From a virus: DNA of 49,649 nucleotides. Both the position numbers and the translations under genes were made by a program. The notes beneath the pieces are model-generated. The model had not been told where the DNA came from. It worked only from the letters and a program-made list of their open reading frames with translations, and ran no database searches. The stretch covers positions 1 to 49,649 of the IMG/VR virus record IMGVR_UViG_3300040856_000860; one strand, 5' to 3'. This document shows, one piece after another, positions 17,227-26,700 of this stretch (the stretch's first letter is position 1; each line of letters opens with the position of its first letter).

Positions 17227-18078
17227 TTAGTACCTATCAATTTCTGAGAACGGATTAGTCTCACTAAAGTCTAGAATACTCTCAGATTCTACTTGGAAGA
17301 AAGTATTATTAGCAGAATTATCTGTTGTTTCAATTTGATACTCTTGAAGTAATGAACCACCGTCTTCAAGATTAACTATCCCTGCTTGATCTTCAAGTGT
17401 AAATTCATAACCAAGTGTATCTAGAGAATATGTAGTTTCAATAAGATCAATTTCAGTATTGCCAGTATCAATGCGTTCTGAGCTATAATCAAACAATTCA
17501 CAACGAACATCATAAGTTTGAAGTCTACCAGTTTGATAGAATATTTGCTCATGCTCTACAAATTTAATCTCAAACAACTTACCTACAAGCGGGAAATAAA
17601 TTAAATCACCTTCTTGTGGTCTATTAATAGTATTAAGATAATCATCACCTTCTAACATAAAAGAGTCTGTATCTTGAGAACCAGTTAGATATTGTCTTGA
17701 TGGTGTAGTTGTGCTTCCATCTTCAAATATCATATTATAACCTACTTCAGTAAGTATCTTAGGTGACGTTATCGACTGATCAAAACGTTTTCTAGCTACT
17801 GTAAATGTAACACTATCTCTAATCTCTAAACCGAAACGAGATAAAAGATCACCTTCTCCTTCAAAACCTTCTGTATTTTTAATATACATTTCGATATCTA
17901 CGCCTTCATTAAACGTAGATAAAGTATCTTCACCGAATAAATTATCCGTGTTTACTCTTGTACGAGGAAGATACTTTACATTGTGACCGTAAATTTTAAT
18001 TGCTTCGATAGTTAAATCTTCAACTAAATCTTGTTCGCGGCCGTATGAAAAGTTATTGAAATACTTATTGGTAGCCAT
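17227..18078 (-). CDS. 14: Neck protein gp14
   Basis: Forms the head-tail neck with gp13. The 283-residue product begins MATNKYFNNFSYGREQDLVE and continues DLTIEAIKIYGHNVKYLPRT, a signature of gp14. A later region, EGDLIYFPLVGKLFEIKFVE, is also conserved. T4 gp14 is 256 residues. It is separated from gp13 by two bases and from gp15 by two bases, so the three form a tight translational unit. Confidence 0.94.
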   Translation of the reverse strand: MATNKYFNNFSYGREQDLVEDLTIEAIKIYGHNVKYLPRTRVNTDNLFGEDTLSTFNEGVDIEMYIKNTEGFEGEGDLLSRFGLEIRDSVTFTVARKRFDQSITSPKILTEVGYNMIFEDGSTTTPSRQYLTGSQDTDSFMLEGDDYLNTINRPQEGDLIYFPLVGKLFEIKFVEHEQIFYQTGRLQTYDVRCELFDYSSERIDTGNTEIDLIETTYSLDTLGYEFTLEDQAGIVNLEDGGSLLQEYQIETTDNSANNTFFQVESESILDFSETNPFSEIDRY

Positions 18079-18080
18079 GA

Positions 18081-18824
18081 TTAACCTATCATATCATGAA
18101 CTGGAAGAGAGTAGCTTGAAATCATCTCATCTTCTAGTTTACGAATTTCCTCCATAGCTTCTTCCCAGATTTTTTGACCGTTAAAAGTCAAACCACCTGG
18201 CATTTGAAGACCTTCAAACTTTTTAAGATTTTCACCCCATTGACGTTTGAATAAAGCTGTTGTATATCTTAATAACCAGCGATCAGAATACATATCAGTA
18301 TTTACATCTGGATCAATTACTTGATACGAATCAAGAATAACATATGAACCTTCAGGAATTTTATCAGACCAACTAGTATCAATATAAACTTTATTGGTAT
18401 GTCTGTTGTATCTGATTGGTTGTTTTCCAACAAATGTTTCTTCTAACATATTAATATGCGTCATAGCCATTGTATATGGAACAATAGATGACTGAAGTAA
18501 GTCATACAAATCATTTAAATGTATTTGATAACGAACGTTAAAAAGATTATTTACTGAATATGTTCCACCTAAAGTAAAACAACCGGTAACACCGTAGATA
18601 GAATCTGGTACTGTAATATAACCGTTCGCTATATCAGCTGCTGTGGCCACATGTTTATAGAATACTCTTTCAGTACCATCAAAATGATAGTCTCTATAAT
18701 ATTCTATAGCTTCATCAATTCTATCTTCAAGCTGTTCAGCATCAGCATTAATATCGATGACCGGGGCACCGAGATTACGAAGACAATACGATTTTAATTC
18801 TTCACGTGAAGTTGGTAGAGCCAT
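18081..18824 (-). CDS. 13: Neck protein gp13
   Basis: Head completion/neck protein that joins portal and tail. The 247-residue product begins MALPTSREELKSYCLRNLGA and then reads PVIDINADAEQLEDRIDEAI, a typical gp13 opening. Its DRWLLRYTTALFKRQWGENL region is also conserved. T4 gp13 is 309 residues. Its start codon and ribosome site AAAGGGG sit in a 9-bp hairpin next to a late promoter box (described separately). Confidence 0.93.
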   Translation of the reverse strand: MALPTSREELKSYCLRNLGAPVIDINADAEQLEDRIDEAIEYYRDYHFDGTERVFYKHVATAADIANGYITVPDSIYGVTGCFTLGGTYSVNNLFNVRYQIHLNDLYDLLQSSIVPYTMAMTHINMLEETFVGKQPIRYNRHTNKVYIDTSWSDKIPEGSYVILDSYQVIDPDVNTDMYSDRWLLRYTTALFKRQWGENLKKFEGLQMPGGLTFNGQKIWEEAMEEIRKLEDEMISSYSLPVHDMIG

Positions 18825-18856
18825 AGGAAACCCCTTTGTTGTTTCCTATATTTATA
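18823..18856 (-). promoter_or_regulatory. Late promoter box and RBS hairpin of gp13
   Basis: TATAAATA (18856-18849) is exact and in ATTATAAATA form, 25 bases before the ATG. On the minus strand ATAGGAAAC (18849-18841) pairs perfectly with GTTTCCTAT (18831-18823), whose last two bases are the AT of the start codon. The nine-base loop holds most of the AAAGGGG ribosome site. A transcript from the late box should start near 18843, inside the 5' arm, so only read-through RNA could form the full hairpin. Confidence 0.7.
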
Positions 18857-18871
18857 ATAGTTAGATTGTAA

Positions 18872-19495
18872 CTAGCGATGATTAGGATTAATATGAAAAA
18901 ACTGAGATATAGTAAATCTACCTAATTTTTGGTTTAACTTTTCTTCTTCCATTTCTACAGGTGTTACTTCATGTCTAATAAATGAAGGAAAAATTAGAGA
19001 TCTATTATTTTTACATTCTATTCTATCTTTGTAATTTAATATTAAATCCCCACCTTTAAAAGCTTTAGGTTCTTGATAGATCCAAGTTAACATTGTAAAA
19101 GTTGCGTGGTCACTATGAGGTCTATAAAAATCTTCTTTCTCATAATAACTTAATAAAGTACTTATTTCGTTAATATTAATATAAGTTTTATACAAATAAT
19201 CTCGCTCGCTAAAAGATTCAAAAAGTTCTTTACTTGCTAATTTTTTAGAAATATTTACAATATCAGAAATTTCTGGATCTCTATATGCTTCAGTTAAAAA
19301 TAAAGCTCTATTAGATTTGAGAGGTGTACCATCTGAATCCACTGCTGACGATGTTTTTAATGGTGGTAATAATTTACCTGGATTACATAAAAATATACAC
19401 TCATGTAAAATCTTATCATAATCTATGCTATTAAATGTATTATCAATTACAAATGCTTTTAAATTATTAACATCAATAACGTCTGTCACTTCCAT
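18872..19495 (-). CDS. 2-oxoglutarate/Fe(II) oxygenase, prolyl-hydroxylase-like
   Basis: A 207-residue cytosolic enzyme of the 2OG-Fe(II) oxygenase superfamily. The iron triad is visible: His127 and Asp129 in YRPHSDHATFT, and His175 in SFIRHEVTPV. Arg193 in GRFTISQFF is the expected 2-oxoglutarate anchor. The GGDLIL motif before the distal His is typical of prolyl-4-hydroxylase-like members. The ATG at 19495 is preferred over an upstream TTG. It lies four bases after the preceding unknown gene, so the two probably work together. The substrate is unknown; such genes are frequent in marine T4-like phages. Confidence 0.85.
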   Translation of the reverse strand: MEVTDVIDVNNLKAFVIDNTFNSIDYDKILHECIFLCNPGKLLPPLKTSSAVDSDGTPLKSNRALFLTEAYRDPEISDIVNISKKLASKELFESFSERDYLYKTYININEISTLLSYYEKEDFYRPHSDHATFTMLTWIYQEPKAFKGGDLILNYKDRIECKNNRSLIFPSFIRHEVTPVEMEEEKLNQKLGRFTISQFFHINPNHR

Positions 19496-19499
19496 TTTA

Positions 19500-20201
19500 T
19501 TAATCAATGCCTTTCATGGATTTATTAATATCCTTAGATAAATCTTCTTTAGATATACTTTTAATTATCTTAGAAGATTGAATCATACACAAAACAGTAT
19601 TTTTTTTAAAAATATATTTTTCATCTTTTTTAGGTAGAAGACAAATAATATTTAATTGAACACCTTTTCGTTTACCGCCTAGCTCGACAATTCCGGGTAA
19701 AACTTTGTAAGGCTGATCATTATATAATATAGGGTCTAAAAAACTTAAATTAATTTCTTCATCTGGTTTAATAAAAACATTATAACAAAATTTTATAATT
19801 ATATAATTATCAGCAAAACCAACTGCCTGTCTACTATTATGATTTTGAACAGTTAATAATGGATTACCTAACCGATTAGTCTCAGGTATTCTCCATCTAT
19901 AATTACCGTCTGCGGTAGTTTCTAAAAAAATATTTTCTGGAAATTTAAGTAATAAGGTATGCCTGAACAAGGAGTGCATCCCTGGGCATACCTTTATAGT
20001 TTTACCAATTTTATCTTCAAAAATACTGTTCCAATCTTTTTCTGCTACAGCAAAAATATTTTCATAGTATTGATCTTCGTATTTAGAAATATATGGTTTT
20101 ATATCTTTAAACCATTGAGGTTTATCACGCGATGATACTACTGCTATATCTTCAAAATCTGTGTATGTATTATCATTATAATCATCAAAAAATAATTTCA
20201 T
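19500..20201 (-). CDS. Unknown protein co-transcribed with the 2OG oxygenase
   Basis: Not recognised. The 233-residue product begins MKLFFDDYNDNTYTDFEDIA and has an aromatic- and acid-rich N-terminal region with PQWFKDIKPYISKYED. A beta-rich core follows with GNYRWRIPETNRLG and the His/Asn segment LLTVQNHNSRQAVGFADNY. The C-terminus is a Lys-rich helix. There is no signal peptide, membrane segment or clear catalytic triad. The core could be a double-stranded beta-helix, but no metal-binding HxD...H pattern is evident. It ends four bases before the oxygenase start. A substrate-presenting or partner role is a guess from context. Confidence 0.6.
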   Translation of the reverse strand: MKLFFDDYNDNTYTDFEDIAVVSSRDKPQWFKDIKPYISKYEDQYYENIFAVAEKDWNSIFEDKIGKTIKVCPGMHSLFRHTLLLKFPENIFLETTADGNYRWRIPETNRLGNPLLTVQNHNSRQAVGFADNYIIIKFCYNVFIKPDEEINLSFLDPILYNDQPYKVLPGIVELGGKRKGVQLNIICLLPKKDEKYIFKKNTVLCMIQSSKIIKSISKEDLSKDINKSMKGID

Positions 20202-20228
20202 TGTTCACCATTATAAAATTATATAAAA

Positions 20229-20765
20229 TTAATCAACCGAACCTGAAAGCGGGTCACCTGGTGCTTGAGGCCAGTCATCTACAGTAAGATTAGGCCAATT
20301 CGCATGTGTAGAAAGATCTCTTAAAGACTGACGATAAGTTTTCCAAGCATCTGGTACTGTATAATCAGCTATTTCTTGCTCTTTAACAAACATCCAGTCT
20401 GTTTCTGTCAACAGTCTATTTCTATTAATTTTTGTATCACGGATGAGATTTTCTTCTTCAGTAGCTGCTTTTTCAGCTAGAAACGCTGCTTTAGCTTCTT
20501 CAGTATCAAATTTTTCTTGTACTTCCCACCATTGTAGCCAAATTTCACCGCCTGGATCTAACTGTGGTGTAACCTCTACCACTTCTTGAGTGTCTTCTTC
20601 ATAATTAGGCATTTCGGTATGCACATATTTTGCATAACCAAATTCTGCTAAAAGCTCAGCAGTTAGTTTTTTAGGAAAAGATGTATTCGGATTAGAAATT
20701 CTAATATGATCATCTTTTAATCCCCACTCTACTGGTTGACCGTTTTTATCTAATTTTACTAACAT
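20229..20765 (-). CDS. Tail fibre assembly chaperone
   Basis: A 178-residue product. The C-terminal region has INRNRLLTETDWMFVKEQE and then AWKTYRQSLRDLSTHANWP. This is the pattern of the Phage_tail_APC family (Pfam PF16778): Arg-x-x-Leu-Leu-x-x-x-Asp-Trp followed by Trp-x-x-Tyr-Arg-x-x-Leu-Arg-Asp. The middle is a charged helix rich in Glu and Ala. Genes of this type lie directly downstream of the fibre or adhesin they help fold, and here it follows the glycine-rich adhesin gene by 18 bases. It is probably not a virion component. Confidence 0.85.
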   Translation of the reverse strand: MLVKLDKNGQPVEWGLKDDHIRISNPNTSFPKKLTAELLAEFGYAKYVHTEMPNYEEDTQEVVEVTPQLDPGGEIWLQWWEVQEKFDTEEAKAAFLAEKAATEEENLIRDTKINRNRLLTETDWMFVKEQEIADYTVPDAWKTYRQSLRDLSTHANWPNLTVDDWPQAPGDPLSGSVD

Positions 20766-20783
20766 TTTTACCTCTATAAGTTA

Positions 20784-22061
20784 TTAGCTGTCACCAACAT
20801 CGGTTGATGGGAATTGTCTTGTATCACCTGGCCATACAATACGAACAGCACCTGAAGCACCGCTTCCAGATGCATATGAACTATATTGAATCTGGCCAGC
20901 AATGCCACCACCACCACCAAAAAGACCACCACGACCGCCATTTCCAGAAAAAGTTTGCCAACCTTCACCATTTTGTCCACCTGAACCTTTAAATCCACCT
21001 TGCTGGTAGCCGCCGTTTGCACCACTTGGTCCCTCACCGAAGAGGCCTACGCCTCCACCGCCACCACGCCAATAGTTTGGAGCGCCACCACCAGCGCCGC
21101 CACCTCCACCGGTTGCGGATGCAGCTGGTTCTTCAAAACCACTATACCCACTATAACAGTTAGCATTACCACCATTACCATCATAACCACCAGCACCACC
21201 ACCGCCGCCATAAGTAGCATTATTACCTGCATTACCTGCACGCCCGCCTTGTCCACCACCATCACCTGCGTATGTTGTAGCTGTGGTATGGAAGCTTCCA
21301 TTAAATTGATTGTGGTTACCTCCATCACCACCTCCTCCTCTACAAACAGCTGGTGATTGGAAATAGCTTTGCCCGCCTGATACCGCCGCTACTCTAGTAA
21401 TAGGCGGAGCATAGTATTGGAAACCTCTGTAACCACCAACACCTACAACTACAGAATAATTCGAGCCAGGAGTAACAGATATATTGTTTTTCCAACCAAG
21501 AGCACCACCACCGCCACCGGTAACGTATGAATAGTTCTGTGGACCGCCACCACCGCCGCCGCCAATAGCAACGGCAGAAACAGAAGTGACACCTTCTGGG
21601 CAGTTCCATGAATAAGAGCCTGGGACAGCCCAAGTAACTTCACCACGGGCCGCCCCACCACCGCCAGCGCTTAATGCTTGACCATACCAGTTTGTACCTC
21701 CATCTGAAGTAACAAACTTGTAATAACCAACATCACCTGAATCAGGATGAGTAGGAGCATCTGCACCTTCCGTCCATGTTACTGATGCCGGCCAAGTTAT
21801 AGAATGAGCGCCACCAGAGGTTAAAATAAGAGTTAAAGTAAAAGCTGTACCAGAACTCGGGGGGTTAGAAAAAGCATAGGTAGTTGTACCTGCAGAAGTA
21901 TGTGTAAATACACTACCAGCTGAACAGTCCAAAGTTACTGTACCCGTTGCAGAGCCTTTATCACTTACTGTTTCTGTATATCTTGTTGGTTTAGCGCTAA
22001 CAATATTAGTAATATTTCTACTATCATCTATTACTGTTGTGCCTGAAATTTTAATTGCCAT
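20784..22061 (-). CDS. Glycine-rich tip adhesin with fibre-base domain
   Basis: A 425-residue protein in two parts. Residues 1 to about 130 form a base domain starting MAIKISGTTVIDDSRNITNI, closely related to the whole of the next gene. Residues about 165-410 are extremely glycine-rich, with runs of four to seven Gly separated by short variable aromatic/Asn segments (for example APNYWRGGGG). This resembles the polyglycine-II sandwiches of T4-family gp38 receptor-binding adhesins, where loops between Gly runs contact the receptor. The C-terminus ASGAVRIVW is typical of such domains. The chaperone gene follows. Receptor binding is inferred. Confidence 0.8.
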   Translation of the reverse strand: MAIKISGTTVIDDSRNITNIVSAKPTRYTETVSDKGSATGTVTLDCSAGSVFTHTSAGTTTYAFSNPPSSGTAFTLTLILTSGGAHSITWPASVTWTEGADAPTHPDSGDVGYYKFVTSDGGTNWYGQALSAGGGGAARGEVTWAVPGSYSWNCPEGVTSVSAVAIGGGGGGGPQNYSYVTGGGGGALGWKNNISVTPGSNYSVVVGVGGYRGFQYYAPPITRVAAVSGGQSYFQSPAVCRGGGGDGGNHNQFNGSFHTTATTYAGDGGGQGGRAGNAGNNATYGGGGGAGGYDGNGGNANCYSGYSGFEEPAASATGGGGGAGGGAPNYWRGGGGGVGLFGEGPSGANGGYQQGGFKGSGGQNGEGWQTFSGNGGRGGLFGGGGGIAGQIQYSSYASGSGASGAVRIVWPGDTRQFPSTDVGDS

Positions 22062-22070
22062 GTTACACCT

Positions 22071-22472
22071 TTAATTAACTGCTCCAGTTGTAGCTAAAGA
22101 ACCATAATATGTAGTTCCTCCATCTACAGTAATAAATTCGAAATTGCTAGTATCACCGCTATCTGGTGGAGAAGGTGCATCCGCGCCTTCAATCCAAGTC
22201 ACAGCTGCAGGCCAGGTATGCGTATGTGCACCACCTGCTGTAACTGTTATTACAAACTTTTGTGCTGTACCAGAACTTGGCGGGTTAGAAAAAGCAAATG
22301 TAGTATTGCCCGATGTAGTAATTTTGAAATGATTGCCTGTTGACAGATCTGCAGTTGGAGTAGTACCTGATAATGAAACAGATGTTTCATCATATCTAAC
22401 TGCTTTCATAGAAACACCGGTTAAGTTTCTACTATCATCGATTACATTTGTACCAGATATTTTAATTGCCAT
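22071..22472 (-). CDS. Small fibre-base protein, paralogue of the adhesin N-terminus
   Basis: A 133-residue protein beginning MAIKISGTNVIDDSRNLTG. It matches the first ~135 residues of the neighbouring adhesin through its whole length, including identical AFSNPPSSGTA and nearly identical TWIEGADAPSPPDSGD. It therefore looks like the base domain alone, either a duplicate that lost the glycine-rich tip or a separate layer of the fibre. It has its own exact late promoter box and ends nine bases before the adhesin start. Confidence 0.75.
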   Translation of the reverse strand: MAIKISGTNVIDDSRNLTGVSMKAVRYDETSVSLSGTTPTADLSTGNHFKITTSGNTTFAFSNPPSSGTAQKFVITVTAGGAHTHTWPAAVTWIEGADAPSPPDSGDTSNFEFITVDGGTTYYGSLATTGAVN

Positions 22473-22503
22473 CTTCGTCTCCTGACTATTAGCATATTAA
22501 CTT

Positions 22504-22511
22504 TATTTATA
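22504..22511 (-). promoter_or_regulatory. Late promoter box TATAAATA before the fibre-base gene
   Basis: Exact box in the form ATTATAAATA, overlapping the stop codon (22507-22509) of the upstream S74 fibre gene and 32 bases before the ATG at 22472. It would drive the fibre-base, adhesin and chaperone genes. Confidence 0.85.
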
Positions 22512-23571
22512 ATTTTTCTTCTAAGCGTTTAACTTTATCAGCTAACTGTTTATTACTTTCAATCAAAATAGCTATCAACGTATTATAATTTACTGCTTTA
22601 CCGTTTTCGTTTTCTGTAACAACATCTGGAAGAATTTTTTCTACTTCTTGGGCAATAACACCGTAAGATTTTTTACCGGTATGTTTCCAATTAAACATTT
22701 TACCAGATAAGTTGCTTAAAATATCTAAAGGATTACTTATATCTTCTACATTGTCTTTATATGCTAAATCTGATGTAGCATTAAAATCGGTAGCAGCTAA
22801 TGTTCCTGAGTTAGGATTATATGTAAATCCTGTATCAGTTCTTGGATTTTCATTTCCTGTTGCGGCGTCTACAAATACTGGATAGTGTGTAGCGTCGGTA
22901 GTATTAGTAGCTACGAGTGTTACTGTTGTTGCTACTGCTGCTGTACCGGTAATATCAGATGTAATACTTGCTGGTAAACGAGCATCATTGATTGTGCCAG
23001 AGCTAATATTAGATGCATTTAAAGTGGTTAAACCAGAACCGTTACCAGTAAATGTGCTTGAACCAATATTAATATTACCAAACCCGGATGTAATACTGCC
23101 TGCGTTTAACGCTCCTGTACCAGTGATGCTAGTATATGAGCCTGATACTCTAGCAACTGGAATTGTACCTGATGTTAATTGAGTAGCACTCATACCAGTA
23201 ATAGAACCACCTGGTCCAGAAAAACCAGTAGCTGCAGTAATAGTTCCGCCATCAATGTTATTTACACCAATATTAATACTGCCGAATCCTGATGCAATAC
23301 TACCAGATGCTAATGCACCTACACCAGTGATGTTAGTTTGAGATGCTGTTGATATTGTACCAGCTAAAGTATTAGCTGTTACTATTGGTGCAGTAACAGC
23401 GCCTTTGAATGCGGCAGAATTATTAAACGTATTTAATGTGCCAGTAAATGTGTTGTTAGAAGCTAGACCAGCAGCTTGCGTGTTAATTTTGTTTGTAGTA
23501 ACACGCCACGTATTAAACGTGTCAGAAAGCGCTACATTAGCTACTAAAGCTCCTGAATCAAAAAGTGCCAT
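22507..23571 (-). CDS. Tail fibre with C-terminal S74 chaperone domain
   Basis: A 354-residue fibre protein. The N-terminus MALFDSGALVANVALSDTFN, followed by TWRVTTNKINTQA, is a common marine phage fibre head. The shaft has repeated GSIxSGFGxINIG units (three copies). The C-terminal ~90 residues are a Peptidase_S74 chaperone: Ser and Lys of SDLAYKDN form the expected dyad, followed by YGVIAQEVEKILPDVV and a coiled coil. The region before it (TDATHYPVFVDAATGNENPR) is shared with the 1026-residue fibre at 3717. It is the first gene of the distal fibre cassette. Confidence 0.85.
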   Translation of the reverse strand: MALFDSGALVANVALSDTFNTWRVTTNKINTQAAGLASNNTFTGTLNTFNNSAAFKGAVTAPIVTANTLAGTISTASQTNITGVGALASGSIASGFGSINIGVNNIDGGTITAATGFSGPGGSITGMSATQLTSGTIPVARVSGSYTSITGTGALNAGSITSGFGNINIGSSTFTGNGSGLTTLNASNISSGTINDARLPASITSDITGTAAVATTVTLVATNTTDATHYPVFVDAATGNENPRTDTGFTYNPNSGTLAATDFNATSDLAYKDNVEDISNPLDILSNLSGKMFNWKHTGKKSYGVIAQEVEKILPDVVTENENGKAVNYNTLIAILIESNKQLADKVKRLEEKL

Positions 23572-23595
23572 TTATAACCTCTAATGTGTTTCTTT

Positions 23596-23799
23596 TTATT
23601 TATTTATCAATTTGACTAACAGTGCTTTTATCTCTGTCATTTCACTTTTAAGATCTTCAACATCATCATACAACTTTTTATTTGCTTTTCTTTTTAGCTT
23701 ATATGCATGTAACGCTTGATTATCAATATTGATTATAGCGTTAGTATTCATATCTCTAACAAATGATGTATCGGTTTCTACTTTTTTATATTTCATCAT
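23596..23799 (-). CDS. Small coiled-coil protein after the DUF4815 gene
   Basis: A 67-residue product beginning MMKYKKVETDTSFVRDMNTN. The N-terminal half has the phrase FVRDMNTNAIINID, and the C-terminal half is a probable coiled coil ending LKSEMTEIKALLVKLINK. I recall proteins of this shape at the same place in marine T4-like phages, without a known function. It overlaps the stop of the giant baseplate gene by four bases (ATGA), so its synthesis is coupled to it. It may trimerise or help assemble fibres. Confidence 0.7.
   Translation of the reverse strand: MMKYKKVETDTSFVRDMNTNAIINIDNQALHAYKLKRKANKKLYDDVEDLKSEMTEIKALLVKLINK
23597..23608 (-). promoter_or_regulatory. Late-type promoter boxes before the S74 fibre gene
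   Basis: AATAAATA (23604-23597) and the overlapping GATAAATA (23608-23601), each one mismatch from TATAAATA, lie 26-30 bases before the ATG at 23571. They overlap the end of the 67-residue gene. Confidence 0.55.
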
Positions 23800-26700
23800 A
23801 CTTGTAACGCTATTGCCATTAAATCTTTTACTCTTGGTACAATACTATCAGAAGATGATGTCATTACTACTTTAACCGCAATATACTTGTAACCTGTATA
23901 TGTAATTCCTTGTGAATTTACATACTGTACTTCGTTACTACCACCAGTAAGTTGAGCTGCAGGTATTCCATAATCATATACAATAAAATCATTATAATTT
24001 TCAGAAGAAGAAACAACAGTTGAAAGTGTTGTTTGAGTCATTTCAACCCACGAGCGGTCTTCAAAAGCATCATCATCATCTTTATTTAATATTTTATAAT
24101 ATACACTAATACCCGTACCAGATGGTTTATATGCGTTTAATCTTACTTTAAGATCTTCAGCATCTTGACCGTCTGCTAAAGTGAGAGTTCTTGTTATATA
24201 TCTTGCTTCAGCGTTACCACCGTTAACACTATCTTCACCAGTTGTATCGTTATTTACATTATTATCAACAACAATCAAATTAACTCTTTCAGTATCAATC
24301 ATAGGCGCAACACGATTGTTATTTGTTACAAAGGTAACTTCAATCTCACCAGATTTTTCACTACTAATACCACTAGTTTCAAGAGATTTGCTCAAAATAT
24401 ATCTTGGTGCGCTAAATGGTGTATTTTCATTTTGCTCAAGAACTCTAAATGATGTCTCTCTAGCAGCTGCTGAAGAAGCAAATTTGCCTCTTGAAACAAC
24501 ATATGTTCCTTCAAAACCAAGATAGTTATTATTCAATTGTAGTGTATCAATTTCAAGCTTATCAATACTATCAATTGTTGTTGTGTTACCATCTTTTTGA
24601 CCTTTTAGTTGATCACCAACAGTAAATGTACCTGAAGCATTATCGATGTGTAAGAAGGTATTTCCTACACTATTAACATTATCAAAATATGATACTTTAC
24701 CTGTTGGTGTAGCTACACTATGGACAATCGCGTGCGGTTCTTGTTTAATACCATTAATAACTACATTAACTCTTTCACCGGCTGTAAACTTGTCATTTAG
24801 TGAAACATTATTAACAATAATAGTATTTGAAGATTGAGATGTTACTAGTCCGTTCGCACCAGAAGTATTACCAACTAGTACCATATTAGCATTAACTGAT
24901 AATACCGAATTGTTAATAATAGTTGTCGGACCGTTAATAGTCTCACCAATTGTATTGAACGTATTAGAGCCATTTATCTTAAAGAATTCTCTATCTTCAT
25001 TTTTAAAGATAGCTGTACCAACCTGGCCAGTTGTAAAGCTAGCAATGTAAAGATTGAATTTTAAGTCTTCATCATAAATTGGGCTCCAAGATCTATCATT
25101 TGACGAAGCAAATAAATCACCAACATAAGGCTGTTGATTAACTCTTTGACCAGTTACTAAATCTGTACCGCCTAGTTTAGAAATAAACAAGCTAGTATTA
25201 GGATTGTTTGCACCTGGTTTTACAACAATTGCATACGTTGCACCATTTACTAGATGAACCGGTGTTGGGAAGTGTATTAGGGTTGGTTTAGACCCGTTAG
25301 CACTTGTATTAATATCACTTGCCTCTAATGTAATATTAGAGAATGGTAAAATTTTAGGTGTAATAGAGTTTGTTGTTGCATCAACTTCTCTAATTTCTAT
25401 AAACACCGGTCTACTAGAATCTTTAGTAGCAAAATACAAATCTAATTTAGTTAAGAATACACCTGAGGTTAATCCTGTATTATTAAAGTTTGTAACAGTA
25501 AATGTTTGTGCAATAGGATCAACAGGTTGCTGTCTTAAAGGTGGTAATGTTCTCTGACCTGAAGCGTCAACAACGTTAATAGCACCAGAACCCATATTAA
25601 AAATATCTGGCGATACGTTAGGTATGCCAACAATTTGACCACTTCTAGTACCTGTATCTACAGTAGACGATGATGTAATTGTTCTTGAGTCTGAAACTTC
25701 ATTTGCTACAATTCTAGGTACTCGTGTAGAAATTACAGTGTCTTGAACTGTTTGAACTAGTCCTTGAGCTGCGTAATTTGCTTCACCTGATGTTGTGGTT
25801 AAACCAATACCAGTAGCATTAGTAGAGTTATCAGTTAATCTGAAAATCTTCTCACCAACTCTAAATCTTAAACCATCATTATTTGGAATTCTAAATTCCG
25901 CATATACATCACCATTAGTATCAGTTACAAGATTACTTCCTTCTACTGCTGTATTAGCAAAAGAAGAATTGGTTGGTGTGATATAATCACTAACTGCAGT
26001 ACCATCAAAGAAAGCATACAGTCTTGTGTTTGGTTTAAAACCTCTACCGGTAACTTGGATTACACGAGATCTCATAAATGGAATCACGTTAGTATCAATT
26101 ACTCTATTACCAATACGTTGTTCAACAGTCTCAGGTACGATTTCTCTTTCAATACCTGTTCTTGTCTGAGTAGAAGTAGTTGTAGTTGTAACTGTATTAC
26201 GGAAAATATTAATACCAGCACCATTGCCGCCATCAGCAAAATCTTCTAACCATCTACTACCACTTGAACTAGAACCAGATGATACGGTTTGCCAGTTATT
26301 CCATTCAGTTTCCCATGTTGATGCTAAGAATTCCCAGTTATCGTAATTCATATCAAAATTAACTTGAACTTCTGGAGCAACAGTAGTGTCTACCCAATAA
26401 TCTTGATCAGGTGATAAAGTAATATTGCCTAAGAAATTCCAGAATAAACCAGCAGCTACTCTACTTGTAGTAGCAAACGATTGCTGAATTACTTTCTCAT
26501 GTGTATAAGGTACTGATAGATATTTACCATTACCTGGTGTAGAAACTGCAGAAATAGTTCCAGACGAAGTGCTAGAACCTCCAGTAGCAGTTGCACTAAC
26601 AGTAAAGGTGCCACTCACGTTTTCTAAATAAAGTTTTCTATCTACTTGATAGACTAACTTACCTGAGGCTGCACCTGCAGTAACAGTTTCACCTACAGTA

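Noticed and set aside
18872-19495. Prolyl hydroxylation of the collagen-like fibre by the 2OG oxygenase
   Set aside because: Attractive, but the collagen-like blocks have very few prolines in the Y position and the two genes are about 10 kb apart; there is no direct support.
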